The notes beneath the pieces are model-generated. The model was not told where the DNA came from, ran no database searches, and saw nothing but the letters and a program-made list of their open reading frames with translations. Made by a program: the position numbers and the translations under genes. Positions 21,541-33,236 of a stretch of DNA of 64,000 bases are shown here, in pieces. The DNA comes from Carnegiea gigantea. Taxonomy: Eukaryota > Streptophyta > Magnoliopsida > Caryophyllales > Cactaceae. Each line of letters begins with the position of its first letter. The first letter of the stretch is position 1. The stretch spans positions 264,501-328,500 of the forward strand of contig JAKOGI010000833.1 in the NCBI GenBank assembly GCA_029747015.1, written 5' to 3'.

Positions 21541-21767
21541 TACAATAGCTCATCCAATTGAAGTTTCAATTCCTTAAGCTCAGTTGGGGCCATGTGATAT
21601 AGGGCTTTAGAAATAGGCTAGGCATCAGTGATTAATTTAATTCCAAAATCAATTTCCCTCTATGGGGGTAATCCTGGTAACTCTTCAGGGAAAACATCCT
21701 CAAACTCACAGACTATAGGAATATTTCCAGCTTTCGCTTCTTTTGCTTGGGTGTCAATAGTATGACA

Positions 21768-22361
21768 TCAATATCCCATACACCCGTGACATAATAGCTT
21801 ACTTGCTTTCATAGTAGAAATCAAGAGATAGGATTTTTCCTTTCTCTGCCCATAAAAGGGTACTTCTCTCCCTTTTTCATCTTTTAAAGTAACCTTAAGA
21901 TCCTCACAGTCAATCTTAGCTCCATAGGTGTGCAACCAATTCATTCTCAAAATGATGTCAAAATCAAACAAATCAAATTGAATCAAGTCTATAGGGGAGG
22001 TGGTTCCACCAATGGTAATGGGAACAAGTTTATATGAGATAGGGCATTTAATCATACAAGTATTGGGTAGCTTGGTCCTATAATTGGTTTCCATTTTCCT
22101 ATCTTCCAAGTTCAATTGCATGGCAGATTGGGTGGATATAAATGAATGAGTGGTACATGGATCAAATAATACACAAAATGATTTTAAATTTAAAAAGAGA
22201 TTTCCAATAACTACTGTACCATAGGTGGCAGCTTCCTTCTTGCTCATTACATACGCCTGTCCTACTGCTGCAGACCTTCGTGGTGGAGCCCTTCGTGAGG
22301 TGGGGCCAAAGGTTTTGCTGCACCTTTGTCTACAGCTTTCATCCTTCGGGGCATGCAGCAA
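21768..22361 (-). pseudogene. Element B: aspartic protease region
   Basis: Encodes VVIGNLFLNLKSFCVLFDPC, THSFISTQSAMQLNL and DFDIILRMNWLHTYGAKIDC. In the family the triad is D-S-G and the later motif ends GMDWL; here the triad reads D-P-C and the later motif RMNWL, so the enzyme would be dead. The start shown is a frame-shifted continuation of gag, and the intact protein would be part of Gag-Pol. Confidence 0.82.
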
Positions 22362-23332
22362 TCAGGTGTTCAGGGCTTCCATACCACATGCACTTATTAG
22401 TTCCTACTCAGTAATCAGGGGTGGTGTGATTTGTTCTGCTGCATTTCGCACAGGTCGCTGTTGAGCCTGCAGGACGACTCTTGGGGGGAGCAAGAGTAGG
22501 TTTCTTCTGGTTCACACTCTCACTCAGAGTTCCTCGCTCAAACCCCTTTCTCTTTTAGTTGATTGGATTTAGTGCTCTCAACTCTGTTTTTACTCGTTCC
22601 ACTTCAGCTGCTCGCTTATATAGTTCTTGGTACGTCAAAATTGGTTGCCCAGCTAACTAGTTCCGAATATAGAAGGCCAAACCCTCTTCAAACCTCCTCA
22701 TTTGCAGCCTTTCAGATATACAAACTCAGGAACAAACCTAAATAATTCTGTGAACTTACTGGCCTACTGCATCACAGTCATGGTGCCACTCATCTTTAGC
22801 TCCATAAACTCTTTCTCCTTTTGCCTGTGGACCACAACTGGGTAGAATATTGCCCTCAACTCACTCAAGAATTTATTCCAGGTGAATTCAGGCCCTATGA
22901 GCTTATCCTTAACAATATTCCACCAAATATAAGCTTCACTAGTCAAATAATTCGTCCTAATATTTACTTTCTTTTCTTCTGGGACTTCGACCACTGTAAA
23001 GATTTTCTTTATTCCCCTTATCCATTCCTCCAATACTACTGGATCATAAGATCCATCATAAATGTTAGGGTTACGTTGTGCTACCCTATCCGCTAACTTA
23101 TCCTCTATAGGAGGGGTTTTAATAGGGAATTGGGGAATCCGCTTCATCAATTCAGTTACTAAAGACGGCCAATAGTTCGAGCCCCCAATGTTGTTGGCTA
23201 ACTCAGAAGAAATCGGTGGCATTTGGCTAAAATTTAGTGGCACATGATGGGAGGCTTGATCACCGATCCCTGGCCGTGATCCGAGACTTCCTCCAGATGA
23301 ATCTCTGCATTGTTGTGCTCTGATTCGGACAT
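22330..23332 (-). pseudogene. Element B: gag (capsid and CCHC knuckle)
   Basis: A likely start at 23332 opens MSESEHNNAEIHLEEVSDHG and slips frame near 23240 into PLNFSQMPPISSEL. The Retrotrans_gag core is at 22764-23243 (KLADRVAQRNPNIYDGSYDP, VVLEEWIRGIKKIFTVVEVP, LTSEAYIWWNIVKDKL). Two zinc motifs follow near 22380-22460: CAKCSRTNH and CMWYGSPEHLIAAC, the latter with its second cysteine changed to Tyr. Stops and shifts occur between them. Gag would form the capsid in the cytoplasm. Confidence 0.85.
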
Positions 23333-23766
23333 TCTAATCATACATTAATGAATAATTCAATCACTGGAATACCCAAATATATAAGTTAAGCATGCCCAAC
23401 AAATGCATTTAATATAACTCAAAGATTATTGAAAATAGACCCAAAGCTTCATTATATCATTTCATAACTGCGTATTTACATAAATAACTGCCTGTTTATA
23501 TACATGATCAGCAAAACATACTACATCTAATTAACTAGGCAAAGTCAGTTTTAACTCCTACCTCAACCGCAAATACTAACTAGCCCCAAGATACTCGGTC
23601 CGCCACATTACCAAAAAGAGATGCGGACCATATCATCACGGTCGGAGAGGATTGGATTAACAATATACAATGCCATATCCTATGCAAAATAGATCCATCC
23701 AAACCGACCATACTATAAACAGATAGGGCTCAAAAGAAAACTACTAACACTAAGCCCTAGACCCAC
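23333..23766 (-). other. Element B: spacer between leader ORF and gag
   Basis: About 430 bases without a gene. The GCTTC at 23446-23450 is the unoccupied counterpart of the site into which element D jumped in element C. It could provide translation or splicing signals for gag, but nothing specific is visible. Confidence 0.55.
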
Positions 23767-24477
23767 CTAATAATCCCTAGGGTCAGACTCATCGTCAGGC
23801 TCTTCGCCTGAATCGAAGCTACTAGTCGATGCCTCTGATTCGGCATCCCTAACCTCCTACTTAACCTGTTGCTCCACCATCAACTCGTTAATCTCCTGAT
23901 CACACTGCTGCTATACCACCACCTCATTAATGTCCTGATCCTCCTTAGGATCATCCTCCTCCTCCTGATGGCCCTCGTTCTCAGAACTAACCACCACTAT
24001 CTCTGGTGTATCAGGGAGGTCTATCACTACATGAGCCTTCCCAGGGTTGTCAGGCATCAATGGGGTACCTGGTGTGGGCGGGGAGGGGGGTCCCTGTGCT
24101 GATGCTGGGGCTGCAGGCGGGGGATGTGCCTGATGTAACGAAAAGACATGCTGTAGAGTCCCTATGGTGATCCCCCTCTGATCAAACTCTTCCCTTAATA
24201 ACAACTTTGTAGCGATCGTAGTCTAAGACCGCTAGGCCTTAAACCTAGGCCCATCCCAACTTGGGTTCCCTGTCACCATATAGTGATGATAACGGAGCTT
24301 AAACTCCATCCACAGATAAACTACGGGTAAGGGCCAGAGCAGTATATGTGCACAGACCGTAATACTGTGAAACTCAGAAAAAGGGTCCTGTACATGAGCC
24401 TCTATACTAACATGCAGTGGTGCGATGTGACCAGCCGCAGATGCACTCGACATCAAGTTACCAGCATAAGGGTCCAT
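23767..24477 (-). pseudogene. Element B: leader ORF upstream of gag (unknown function)
   Basis: One frame of 237 codons from ATG (24477) to TAG (23767-23769), free of frameshifts but with four in-frame stops, all TAG. N-terminal part about 1-80: MDPYAGN, HIAPLHVSIEAHVQDPFSEF, HILLWPLPVVYLWMEF, YHHYMVTGNPSWDGPRF. It is partly hydrophobic, without a clear signal peptide. Middle: REEFDQRGITIGTLQHVF, then a Pro/Ala-rich stretch. Then KAHVVIDLPDTPEIVVVSS, followed by a long Glu/Asp-rich tail ending SFDSGEEPDDESDP. Related ORFs sit in the same place in A and C. It is neither gag nor pol. The VVVSSENE segment resembles a SUMO-interacting motif (inference). Confidence 0.78.
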
Positions 24478-24670
24478 CTAACAAAGAAAAAACATATATG
24501 AGAGGGATACATAACTATAATTAAGGAACATGTAAATGTAAGCAACCTGCATTTCTAGTGTCTTTACTACACTTCTAATGTCACTCTAATAGTATACAAT
24601 GGCCCTTATTACCAACCATTCTCACCCTCTTATTTCTCAACTCCACATTCCACAAAGAAAATCTCAACCT
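24478..24670 (-). other. Element B: 5' untranslated leader
   Basis: Sequence between the primer site and the leader-ORF start; no gene or clear signal seen. Confidence 0.5.
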
Positions 24671-24683
24671 GGCTCTGATACTA
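24671..24683 (-). other. Element B: primer binding site (tRNA-iMet)
   Basis: Minus strand TAGTATCAGAGCC, one base different from TGGTATCAGAGCC found in C and D. It starts a few bases inside the 5' LTR, as expected. Confidence 0.85.
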
Positions 24684-24687
24684 AATC

Positions 24688-27244
24688 TGTAACGTCCCAA
24701 ATGAACATAAATCACTATTTACATTTCTTTCATTAATTTTCCTTATTAGAAATGATAACCCAAATGATTAGACATTACAGCCATCCAACAAGGACAAGGC
24801 TTTGCTTGTGCATGTTAGATTTATCCATAATAATTAATGTTTACCATCAAAGGCATTCACACCATCACAACCTATCAGATCATTTGGATAAATATAGAAA
24901 TTGTTCTAACAACAAAATCATTCAAACTTCTCACGGATTACATCAAAATATAGAATTCTGATACAATATACAATCTGAACACCAAAATATATCACAATAC
25001 AGTGTTATAAACATCTCAACGATAATACACCATCATTTCATGTAGACTTTCCAGCTCACTTATCATCTTCAGCCGTCCTGTCCCCTTGAGGGTGATTCAC
25101 TGAACACTTTCCTAAAACAAAACATGAAAACATTTCAAACTGTGAGGCGAAGCTCAATACATACATTCCTGTATTGTTAAATGTTCATTGGAAATTGGTT
25201 GGGCCCGTATTGCAATTCATTTTTAATTAAAAACAGCAAATGAGATAAATATTAAACTACGTTGTCAATTATTATCTGATAATGAACCCCTGGTAACTGT
25301 TACGATATGAAGATAGGTGCACACCTGTCAAGTCGATCGGCACCTGGTCTGAAGCTGCGCTGATAACTGAAGGGCTATGCCCTGTAACTGATAACTGATG
25401 GAGTCACTAATTTTGTGATAAATCACTGATTAAACTGATTCATTGATGTGCTTACCAAAACATTATAATTTTGATAAGTACGTGCTGATTTCTAAAGATA
25501 CAGGCAATGAATGTACTTGGAATTTTTAAATGTGAGCTCACTGAATAATATTATGCACAAAAGTGGAAGAAATGATAGATTAGGCCCTGATTCTGTACAA
25601 AATTATCGTTGTAGAAACATACGGTTAGCAAAAATATTTATTTCATAGCCAATAATTTAGTAGAAGCAAAGAAAAAGCATAACAAAAGCTTAAGAAGAAT
25701 GACTCATAACTTAATCATCTGACCTTTGATTGAGACTCAAAACCCCAATATAGAAAGTTTAAGAAGTCCCAAAAATCTTTCACTGAGAACACTAAGTTTG
25801 ATTCCCACAACAGAATTCCTAAAATGACGCTAGAACACAAGCATGTCAGTTTTGGTCCATTCTTCATAGTTTTAGTAAAATGACCATAACTTCTTCCACA
25901 AAATTCGGATTAAGGCACTTCAAGAGGTATTTGAAAGCTAACACACTGAGATATCTACCCACCAAGAATCATAATTTTTTAATGGGCCAATCACTACCAG
26001 TTTAATCGTGAACTCTGTCCTATTTTCCTGAAATTTCCAGCTTCACTGTTTTAACTTTTCCCTTCTTTTTTTTGCACACATTCTCAACTTAAACCATTCC
26101 TTAAAAGCATGTAAACAAGCTTTAGTCCATCTCAACATCATACAAAATCACACACTCAAATTTACTTCTTAATCATATCCAACAAAGATAATTTTTCAAT
26201 CTAATACACACATAAACCAAGCTTAAAGCTAGTTTAATCCAAACCTTACTTTACTTAGGAAAACCCTAGTTCATGGCCAACTTGGACTCACTTCAACTCA
26301 TTTGAAATTATCAAAGACATCATAATAAACACCAATAGGTTAGAAGATGACCAAATTAAAGATAAAACAATTAAAATCCAACACTTTAACATCAAGCTTG
26401 CGTGATTAACACCAACCCTAACCCTAGCATGATCCAACCTCAACTCCACAGTGATCAACATCAAAATAACACTTATTTTTTTATCATAACAACATGATCA
26501 AAGATCATAAACATCAAAACAAGAATCAAAACTAAAATGAAAAGCAAAACCAACAAAATTAAATTTCAAAATTACTCACTTTGATTGCAAATAAGTTGAG
26601 ATGGAGATGAGGTTAAGTGGTTTTGGTGATGGCGGATGGTAGCTTAAGGTACTAGGATGTTGGGGGGGTCGAAAACCACCAGGGCTGGCCGAAAATCTAG
26701 CCAAAAATGACCTAAAACTTGCTGCATCTACTGCTAGCCGTGGGGAAGAGAAAGAAGAGAGAGAAAATGGAGTTTGTTGATTTAGATGTGTGTTTTGACT
26801 AATCAACTCGCTTGGGTGAAATTTTATCTAGTAAAGCCACCTTTTTAAGCTAACTATGGTTAAGTTTAACCATGGTAATTAGTTAGATTAATAGGCAACT
26901 TGTTGGGCGTCAAACCAACTGAAATAAGTTGGGTTGGGGAATAAAATGCTTCGTAACGTTAATGTTTTTACGAAACTAAAAATTAAAGCTTTGTAATGTT
27001 ATGCAAAACAAAATAAATTACTTCGATTAAACTTGTTATAGCCTACTATCAATTCTTCCAAAGTTTTCGTTAATTAAATAAATAAACAATTAAAATCTAA
27101 ATTGCCAAGTAAGGGCCCAAATAAAATTTTTTCACCATGGTGAATAAGCAAAATAAATGAATATGAGAGAAGGAAAAAAATTATGAACATGATGTAATTA
27201 AATAAATAAATATAATTAAATAATTTTAGGGTTAGGCTATTATA
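24688..27244 (-). repeat. Element B: 5' LTR (2557 bp)
   Basis: Partner of 16226-18761 over its full length. Plus strand begins TGTAACGTCCC and ends GGCTATTATA (CA changed to TA). The terminal stem partner is GACATTAC at 24771-24778, which against GTAACGTC gives a G-U wobble in the element's RNA. The G-rich purine stretch with TTGGGGGGGTCG (near 26650) corresponds to 18195-18215. Confidence 0.92.
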
Positions 27245-27830
27245 GTCTTGTCCAAACCCATATTTCATACATGAAATCATGATATTTAACCATTATAATC
27301 TATGAAATCAAACTTAACCCGTCCCCCACTATAAAGTAACATGTATAAATTTTCAAAAACCCTATCCAAGCCCAATATAAGGATGGAGGAATGGCAAATA
27401 TGAGAATTTACCTTCTAGAGTTGGAATGGATGATCAAGCTCATGATTTTCTCTTTCAAACAACCTAGGTTTGGAATTTTAATTAAAAAGAAGGCGCTAGA
27501 AGATTAATCTAAAGGTTTAAAAGGTCGAGTGGAAATCATTTCCTCAAAATTCAAGGGTTTAAAGGACCTAGCTATGCATGTATCCACCCAGCAATCGAAA
27601 ATCAAAGAAGAGGAAAGAGATGGTGGCTAGGTAGTGGCTGGTTGAGCAGCAACCAACGGTGGTACTGGTGGTGTTGATTGGCATGGAAGACAGAGTGCGA
27701 GAGAGAAAGTCAGAGAACGTGAGAGATAGGGTGAGAAAGGAAGTGAGAGAGAGATATATAGGGGGTTGTTTTTGTGTTCACATTAAAAGAGGGATTAAAA
27801 TATTATTTGTTTGTTGGTAAAATAAAATGT
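27245..27830 (-). repeat. Element E: left (3') LTR, second part
   Basis: Continues the LTR broken by element B: GTCTTGTCCAAACCCATATT matches 29566 onward in the partner LTR. The two parts together are about 2.16 kb, the same as the partner. The end near 27830 is approximate. A GAGAGAGAAAGTCAGAGA-rich purine stretch lies near 27690-27760. Confidence 0.7.
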
Positions 27831-27992
27831 GTCGGACAAATTCTAATATGCCTTCCCAAACCATGCAATCTAGTCACCCTTCCCTACACTCATACTCTGT
27901 TTATTAGCTATATCTTCAAGTTGTAAGCATTACCTCAGGATGTAATACCGTAAGGAAGCCACTAGGTCAAACTGGAGCTCTAATACCAGTTT
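27831..27992 (-). other. Element E: short internal remnant with primer site
   Basis: Only about 160 bases separate the two LTRs of E, so gag and pol are gone. Near the right end, minus-strand TGGTATTAGAGCTCCAG (27972-27988) is a diverged tRNA-Met primer site next to LTR end GGGGTGTCA. E is therefore a strongly deleted, minus-oriented element. Confidence 0.7.
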
Positions 27993-30145
27993 TGACACCC
28001 CAAAAATTCTAATTCAGTTTTATTATGATCTTTAGCCTATTTAATGTAGCAGAAAATAACAAAGGGACGTCACTGTTGAATTTCTAAGGAAGTACAAGGC
28101 AAAAGGTAATTTATAGAAACAAGTAAAATCATAACCTAAGTCAATGGTCAAAATTCAAATGTGAAGATAGTCGATTACAAGTTCATCATTATTTCAGGCT
28201 AATAAAATTCAACTAAAGTTATCATGCAGCCTCACTTATGTCTCATTCCTATGTCGCATGCCAGTACTTGAAAACGACATAGTTTGAAAAGTGCGATGGA
28301 GCTTGATAATGCCTACACCTAATTGCAAAACACTTAATTTCTTTTTAAACATTGGGGGTGGGGGAGGAAAATATTCAAATAGTTCAAAATAATATTGGTT
28401 CCCAGCCAATTTGAGATCTTTAAACTTCAAATTCTTCACCACTATTCAAACCCAGAAACATAGTCTAGTAGATGGTGAGCGACTCCACCAAAGGGTCTCA
28501 TGGGTTACTAGAACCCGAACAACCTCATGGATTACTAGAACCCAAGCAACCTTATAGGTTATCAAAACTCGAACAAATTTGTGCATTACTAGAACCTAAA
28601 TAGTACTATGCTATAACCCATGGAGACCATTTGTCTCTAGATCATAGTAAACCTACCCTGATCTTGGGAGGAACCTCTCTTGCAATTCACCTCAATCTTT
28701 CACTTTGACCGTTAGTATTTTATAGATAGTTTCAATTGGCTCCGAGTAAGCCCAACCCATCTAATGAATACCTTAATAGACTTAGCAAAACCACTTTTAA
28801 ACATGAACTGCTTAAGTATAAATATTCAATCACAACACCATAACACAAATTCAGATATTCACATATCAAAGTTCAAGTTTGTACACGCAAGGCCCCTATA
28901 GCATACAAGGCTATAGAAACAATTCATAAACATCCAAAACACACTTTAAAAGAGCAACTGAAGGGGAGTTAGGGCATCAACATTACCTTAACCAAGCATA
29001 ACAATTTAACTTGAGCTCAATCTTATATTGTTAAGCCTAATGATAAAAATAAATTGTTACAACATGGTCAACTTAAGGGAGATCTTACACCCCGAAACTG
29101 AAATTTCTTAACTAAAAAGCCAAGCAAGCCCCTAAATCTGATGATTGTCATTAATGGCCCTAGATATTGATTTTTAAGCACTCAAGAAACTTTCTCAAAA
29201 CTGATTTACTAACTAAAGTTCATATTGAAATATAAACCAATTAGGATCTGTACATCGGAATAGCTTACTAAGTTGTATGAGCACAATGTGGAAAGCCCTT
29301 TTTGTCTCCTATAATTTTTGGGTTGGGGGCAATCATAACCAAACACAAAAACTACCTCAAGAACTCACGACTTTCTACTTAGACAATTTTAAGATAGAAT
29401 TGCATAGTCATCGAAGAAAATTCATTTCTCTCTCGTTTTAAACTTAAAATTGATAATTCAAAATTCTCAGCAAAATAGACTCACAAACATCTATATATGA
29501 TATTATTTTCATCATTTTTAACCAAGCACATTAATCCAACTTTTTCCTCAAATTGGGCTTTTCTGGTCTTGTCTAAACCCATATTCCATGCATGAAATCA
29601 TGACATTCAACCATTATAATCCATGAAATGGATCTTAAACCATCCCCTACTATTTACTAACACTTATAAATTTCTAAAACCCTAAACAAGCCCAATATAA
29701 GGATTGAGGAATGAGAAATATAAGGATTTACCTTCTAGGGTTAAAATGGATGATTAACAGGAGGAATTTCTTTTTCAAAACAACCCTAGATTTGAAATTT
29801 TAATTTAAAATAAGATGTTAGAAGATTGAGTCAATGATAAGAGATTTTTATTTTAAAAAATAATTTTCTTCAAGAATTTTTATTTAAACAGGGAATCTAA
29901 ATAATTAAAATCTAAATTTTATTTCAAAAAATAATTTTGTTCTTTACTGGAAACTTTAGTTTGGGTCAATGATAAAGAATTTTTGCTTTGTCTAAAATCT
30001 TAATTATTACGAAGGCCCAAAACTAAAATACTATCTATGCGCTCAAGCGATTAGCAATAAATTCTCGAAATTAAATCAAGTTAATTTATTTATTGAGGAA
30101 TTATAAATATGATTTTTTTGAGATTTTATAGGTTAGGGCCTATAC
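27993..30145 (-). repeat. Element E: right (5') LTR
   Basis: Begins TGACACCCCAAAAATTC on the plus strand beside the primer site and matches the left LTR in order, including AACCCATATTCCATGCATGAA near 29577. It has runs of a short repeat GGTTACTAGAACCC/GAACAA near 28500-28620. The right end near 30145 is uncertain. No coding sequence seen. Confidence 0.75.
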
Positions 30146-31694
30146 CTATTGCAACTACTAAGGCAAGTCAATGACATCGTCATCATCATCATATTAAAAC
30201 ATATGAACTTATTCATACATCTTGATTGATCAGGTAGAGTCAAATTAATTATGAATTGTGATTGTGACTATAACCATGACTTTTAGGTCCTAACCAAATT
30301 ACAAACTTGAAGTGTATTAATACAATTAAATATATTGGGAAAGAAACAAGCAATAATGCACCTTTAGGTGTTGTATGCTTCTCTTTCTTACTTTTTTTTT
30401 TTTTTAAATACAACTTTTTGCTCTTCATTTTGTAAAACTTCAATTTGGTTTCTATTTATAAGGATCCGCTTGTATGATTCCCTACACATTGAATATACCT
30501 TTTGATCCATAATAACTCTAGAAGATTAGTAACTTTAATTCGTTAGTTTTCCCAGAAGTATTCAACTTTTTTATTTATTTATCCTATTTATCCATTTCTT
30601 TATTCTAGTGGGTTAACTTACAAATTAACTGTTCAATTCAAGTTGTATTTTATCTTTGCCACAAAATCCTCCTTAAAGATGTAAGATTGCTTACACTTGG
30701 TAGAATACCCCTCATAGACTAGTAAATTTCTTAGACGTATTCAATTTCTTGATAATTCACTCCAGCTTATCCTCTAATTACTTAATGAACTTCCTTGCTC
30801 AAGATAGCCAAACTTTTAGTAATAACTTTAAAATTAAAACTCACCCAGCTTTGTAATTTCTTTAAGCTCAGGAAAGTTTCCACTTTCTCTTTCTATTATC
30901 CCTTTTTACCACGTTGTACATACTCTATTTAGTCTTAAATCAATTTATCTTTGGCCCTAGTAACGTACCACTAATTAGGTTTTAGTAAATTGATTAAATT
31001 AGTTAAACATTACACAATCTAGCTTCACACACTAGTGATTAGAAGCTTCTTCTTCTCATAATCTGATCTTGCCGATCTAGTTACTCTCTTCATCTATTTC
31101 AGAAGTTATATAAGTTTAAACCGGTTTTTTAAGTTAGTATGACTATTATATCCATTGTCCCATCCAAGATCCAAACTAAACCTCTTGCTCCTAAAATTAA
31201 TCTTAACAAAGCACGTTCTATAGCCTCAATGAAATAAAAATTATTAATACTGGTAATTAATTAACTACTAACTTGCTTCATCAACTTTACAACAAATGTG
31301 ATTCAATTCAATGTACACTACATCTTTCATTATTTCATTACACAAATACGTTGAAGGTTTTGTAATAAACCTCAAAGTCAAGCCAGCTTCTAACACACCA
31401 AAACATAAGATCAATTGGCTGCTTTCTAAAGTCAAATCAATTATCAAGACCATTTAACTGATTTTCTCAATTGAAACTAAAAAGAAAAAGTTCAGGTTTA
31501 GTAGAAAGAAGGATTGAAGCTTTCACCTTTTGGAGAAAAGTGGCAGAGGAAGGTGGTGAAAATGGTGGTCAATTCTACGATCAGGGGTCTCTCATTTTTA
31601 TTTAGTTGTGCTTGTTCTTCATTATGATTGGTCTCTATGGGAACGGTATCTTTTCTAAACTACAACACCCGTGTGCTTGCGGTCATAGGTTAAG
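30146..31694 (+). repeat. Probable 5' LTR of the Athila-type element
   Basis: No gene is visible in these 1.5 kb. The stretch ends in an Athila-like LTR end (CACCCGTGTGCTTGCGGTC) directly before a degenerate primer site and the gag start. The left end is not defined, because the right LTR copy was not found in the window. Assignment is by position only. Confidence 0.45.
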
Positions 31695-31716
31695 TTTTTG
31701 CTGCCATTGCCAAAGA
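31695..31716 (+). other. Athila-type element: degenerate primer binding site
   Basis: GTTTTTGCTGCCATTGCC resembles the tRNA-Asp-type site of Athila/Tat elements (TTTTTGGCGCCGTTGCC) with C-to-T and G-to-A type changes. It lies 125 bases before the gag start. Confidence 0.55.
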
Positions 31717-31841
31717 CCAAATTTGTGGATATTGAGTTAATCTCAAAAATTGACTAAGCATTTTTTGTCATTCTTTCTTTTCCTTTATATTTTTTATTTG
31801 CGTTAGTAGTTTGTTGCTAATTTTGCAAATTTCTCCTTTAT

Positions 31842-33230
31842 ATGCACAATCCGTTTCCATATGAATTCAATCCAGAAATCAAAAGGACATTTCACTCTAG
31901 GAAGAAGAAATTAAGGGTAGAAGAGCAAAGACTAAAGGCTCAAGCAATTTCTTCACCGATGGCAGGAATACGGGGTGACTAGAGAAGGACACTTCGAGAT
32001 TTTGTTACCCCGGAAGTCCATGGCGTTTCCTCAAGCATCACTCGGCTAGCTATAGAAGCGCATAATTTTAAGCCCAAATCAGCCCTTGTATCAATGGTAC
32101 AACAATCAAGTTTGGAGGCACCCCGTTAGAAGATCCAAACCTACACCTCTCGATCTTTTTAGAGCTGTGCGACATGGTAAAGCTCAATGGAGTTTTCACC
32201 GATGCCATCCACTTGCATCTATTTCCCTTTTACTTGGGGATAAGGCAAGGGCATGGCTTCACTCGTTGCCTCCAGGATGCATCACGACATGGAATGAGCT
32301 CACAAAAGTCTTTCTTGCTAAGTTCTTTCCACTGAGTAGGATGGCAAAACCTGCGGAATCAAATCGCTATTTTCTCTCAAAAGGAAGATGAGATGCTCTA
32401 TGAAGCTTGGGAGCGATTCAAGGACCTTTTATGACTATTTGCTCACCATGGTCTTCAAAGGTGGATGATTATGCAGACATTCTATAATGGAGTCATTCAA
32501 CCATTAAGATCTACTATTGATGTGGCAGCAGGAAGTACTCTTATGGACAAAACTGAAGATGAAGCATACAATCTTATAGAAGAGATGGCCCTTAATAATT
32601 TTCAATGGTTGTTTGAGAGAATCCAACCCAAACGGTTTGGTGGTATGCTGGAATTAGATGTTATTTCTATGCTTTCTTCTAAAGTTGACGCTATGTCTCA
32701 AAAATTGTAGCACTTAACTATTAATTCTGTCAGTTCAAGTACACCTTTCCTATCATATGATATATGTGGGTAGTTGATCATTTGATTGCGCATTGTCAAG
32801 TAGGTAGTCCTTTTACCCAAGATGTAAGTGATTAGGTTAACTATTGAACAAAGTGAACCCTATGCCAGCAAATGATCCTTTCTCTAGCTCATATAATCCT
32901 TGACTGAGAAATCACCCCAATTTCTCTTATAGGTCTAATGCCCTACTCGTGCCCCAAACGGATTTTAGACCATCCCCTAGATTTCAAAGACCAACCAATC
33001 CTCAACAAGCATGTCAAAAATCCAACTTAGAGACGATGATAGAGAATATGCTTTTGGCACAACAAAAGTACGATGAGTACATTAACCAATCGGTCTCTAC
33101 GGTTGATGTGCTTACTACTCACAATCAGATGTTGGAGGCTCAAATAGCTCAACAAGCTACATCTTCATCTACACCCCTGGATAGACTACCTACTAAACCT
33201 AAGTCTAATCCCCGCGTGTAGTGTAACTGT
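31842..33230 (+). pseudogene. Athila-type gag, broken
   Basis: A start at 31842 opens MHNPFPYEFNPEIKRTFHSR. Then come RRTLRDFVTPEVHGVSSSIT and SALVSMVQQSSLEAP, with a frame change near 32120. The capsid region follows: LLLGDKARAWLHSLPPGCIT, TWNELTKVFLAKFFPLS and, in another frame, MQTFYNGVIQPLRSTIDVAA, KTEDEAYNLIEEMALNNFQW, VDAMSQKL. The 32949-33221 part is the glutamine-rich C-terminal region before protease. Wording and order match Athila-lineage Ty3/gypsy gag. Multiple stops and shifts show decay. Confidence 0.85.
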
Positions 33231-33236
33231 AATACC

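Larger units (their letters stand above)
16226..27244 (-). mobile_element. Element B: full-length Tekay/Del-like chromovirus, 11.0 kb
   Basis: Two LTRs of about 2.54 kb in the same orientation flank 5.9 kb of internal sequence that reads, on the minus strand, primer site, leader ORF, gag, protease, RT-RNase H, integrase and chromodomain, then a polypurine tract. GTCT(T) borders both ends, and the unoccupied site (TGGTCTTGTC) is seen in the other LTR of element E near 29566. By eye the LTRs differ at roughly one base in ten over their first 290 bases. All coding regions are broken. The chromodomain and RT wording point to the Tekay/Del lineage (inference). Confidence 0.93.

Noticed and set aside
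22225..23096. Plus-strand open frames opposite gag and protease of element B
   Set aside because: The minus strand encodes recognisable gag, zinc knuckle and protease; the plus frames are antisense shadows.
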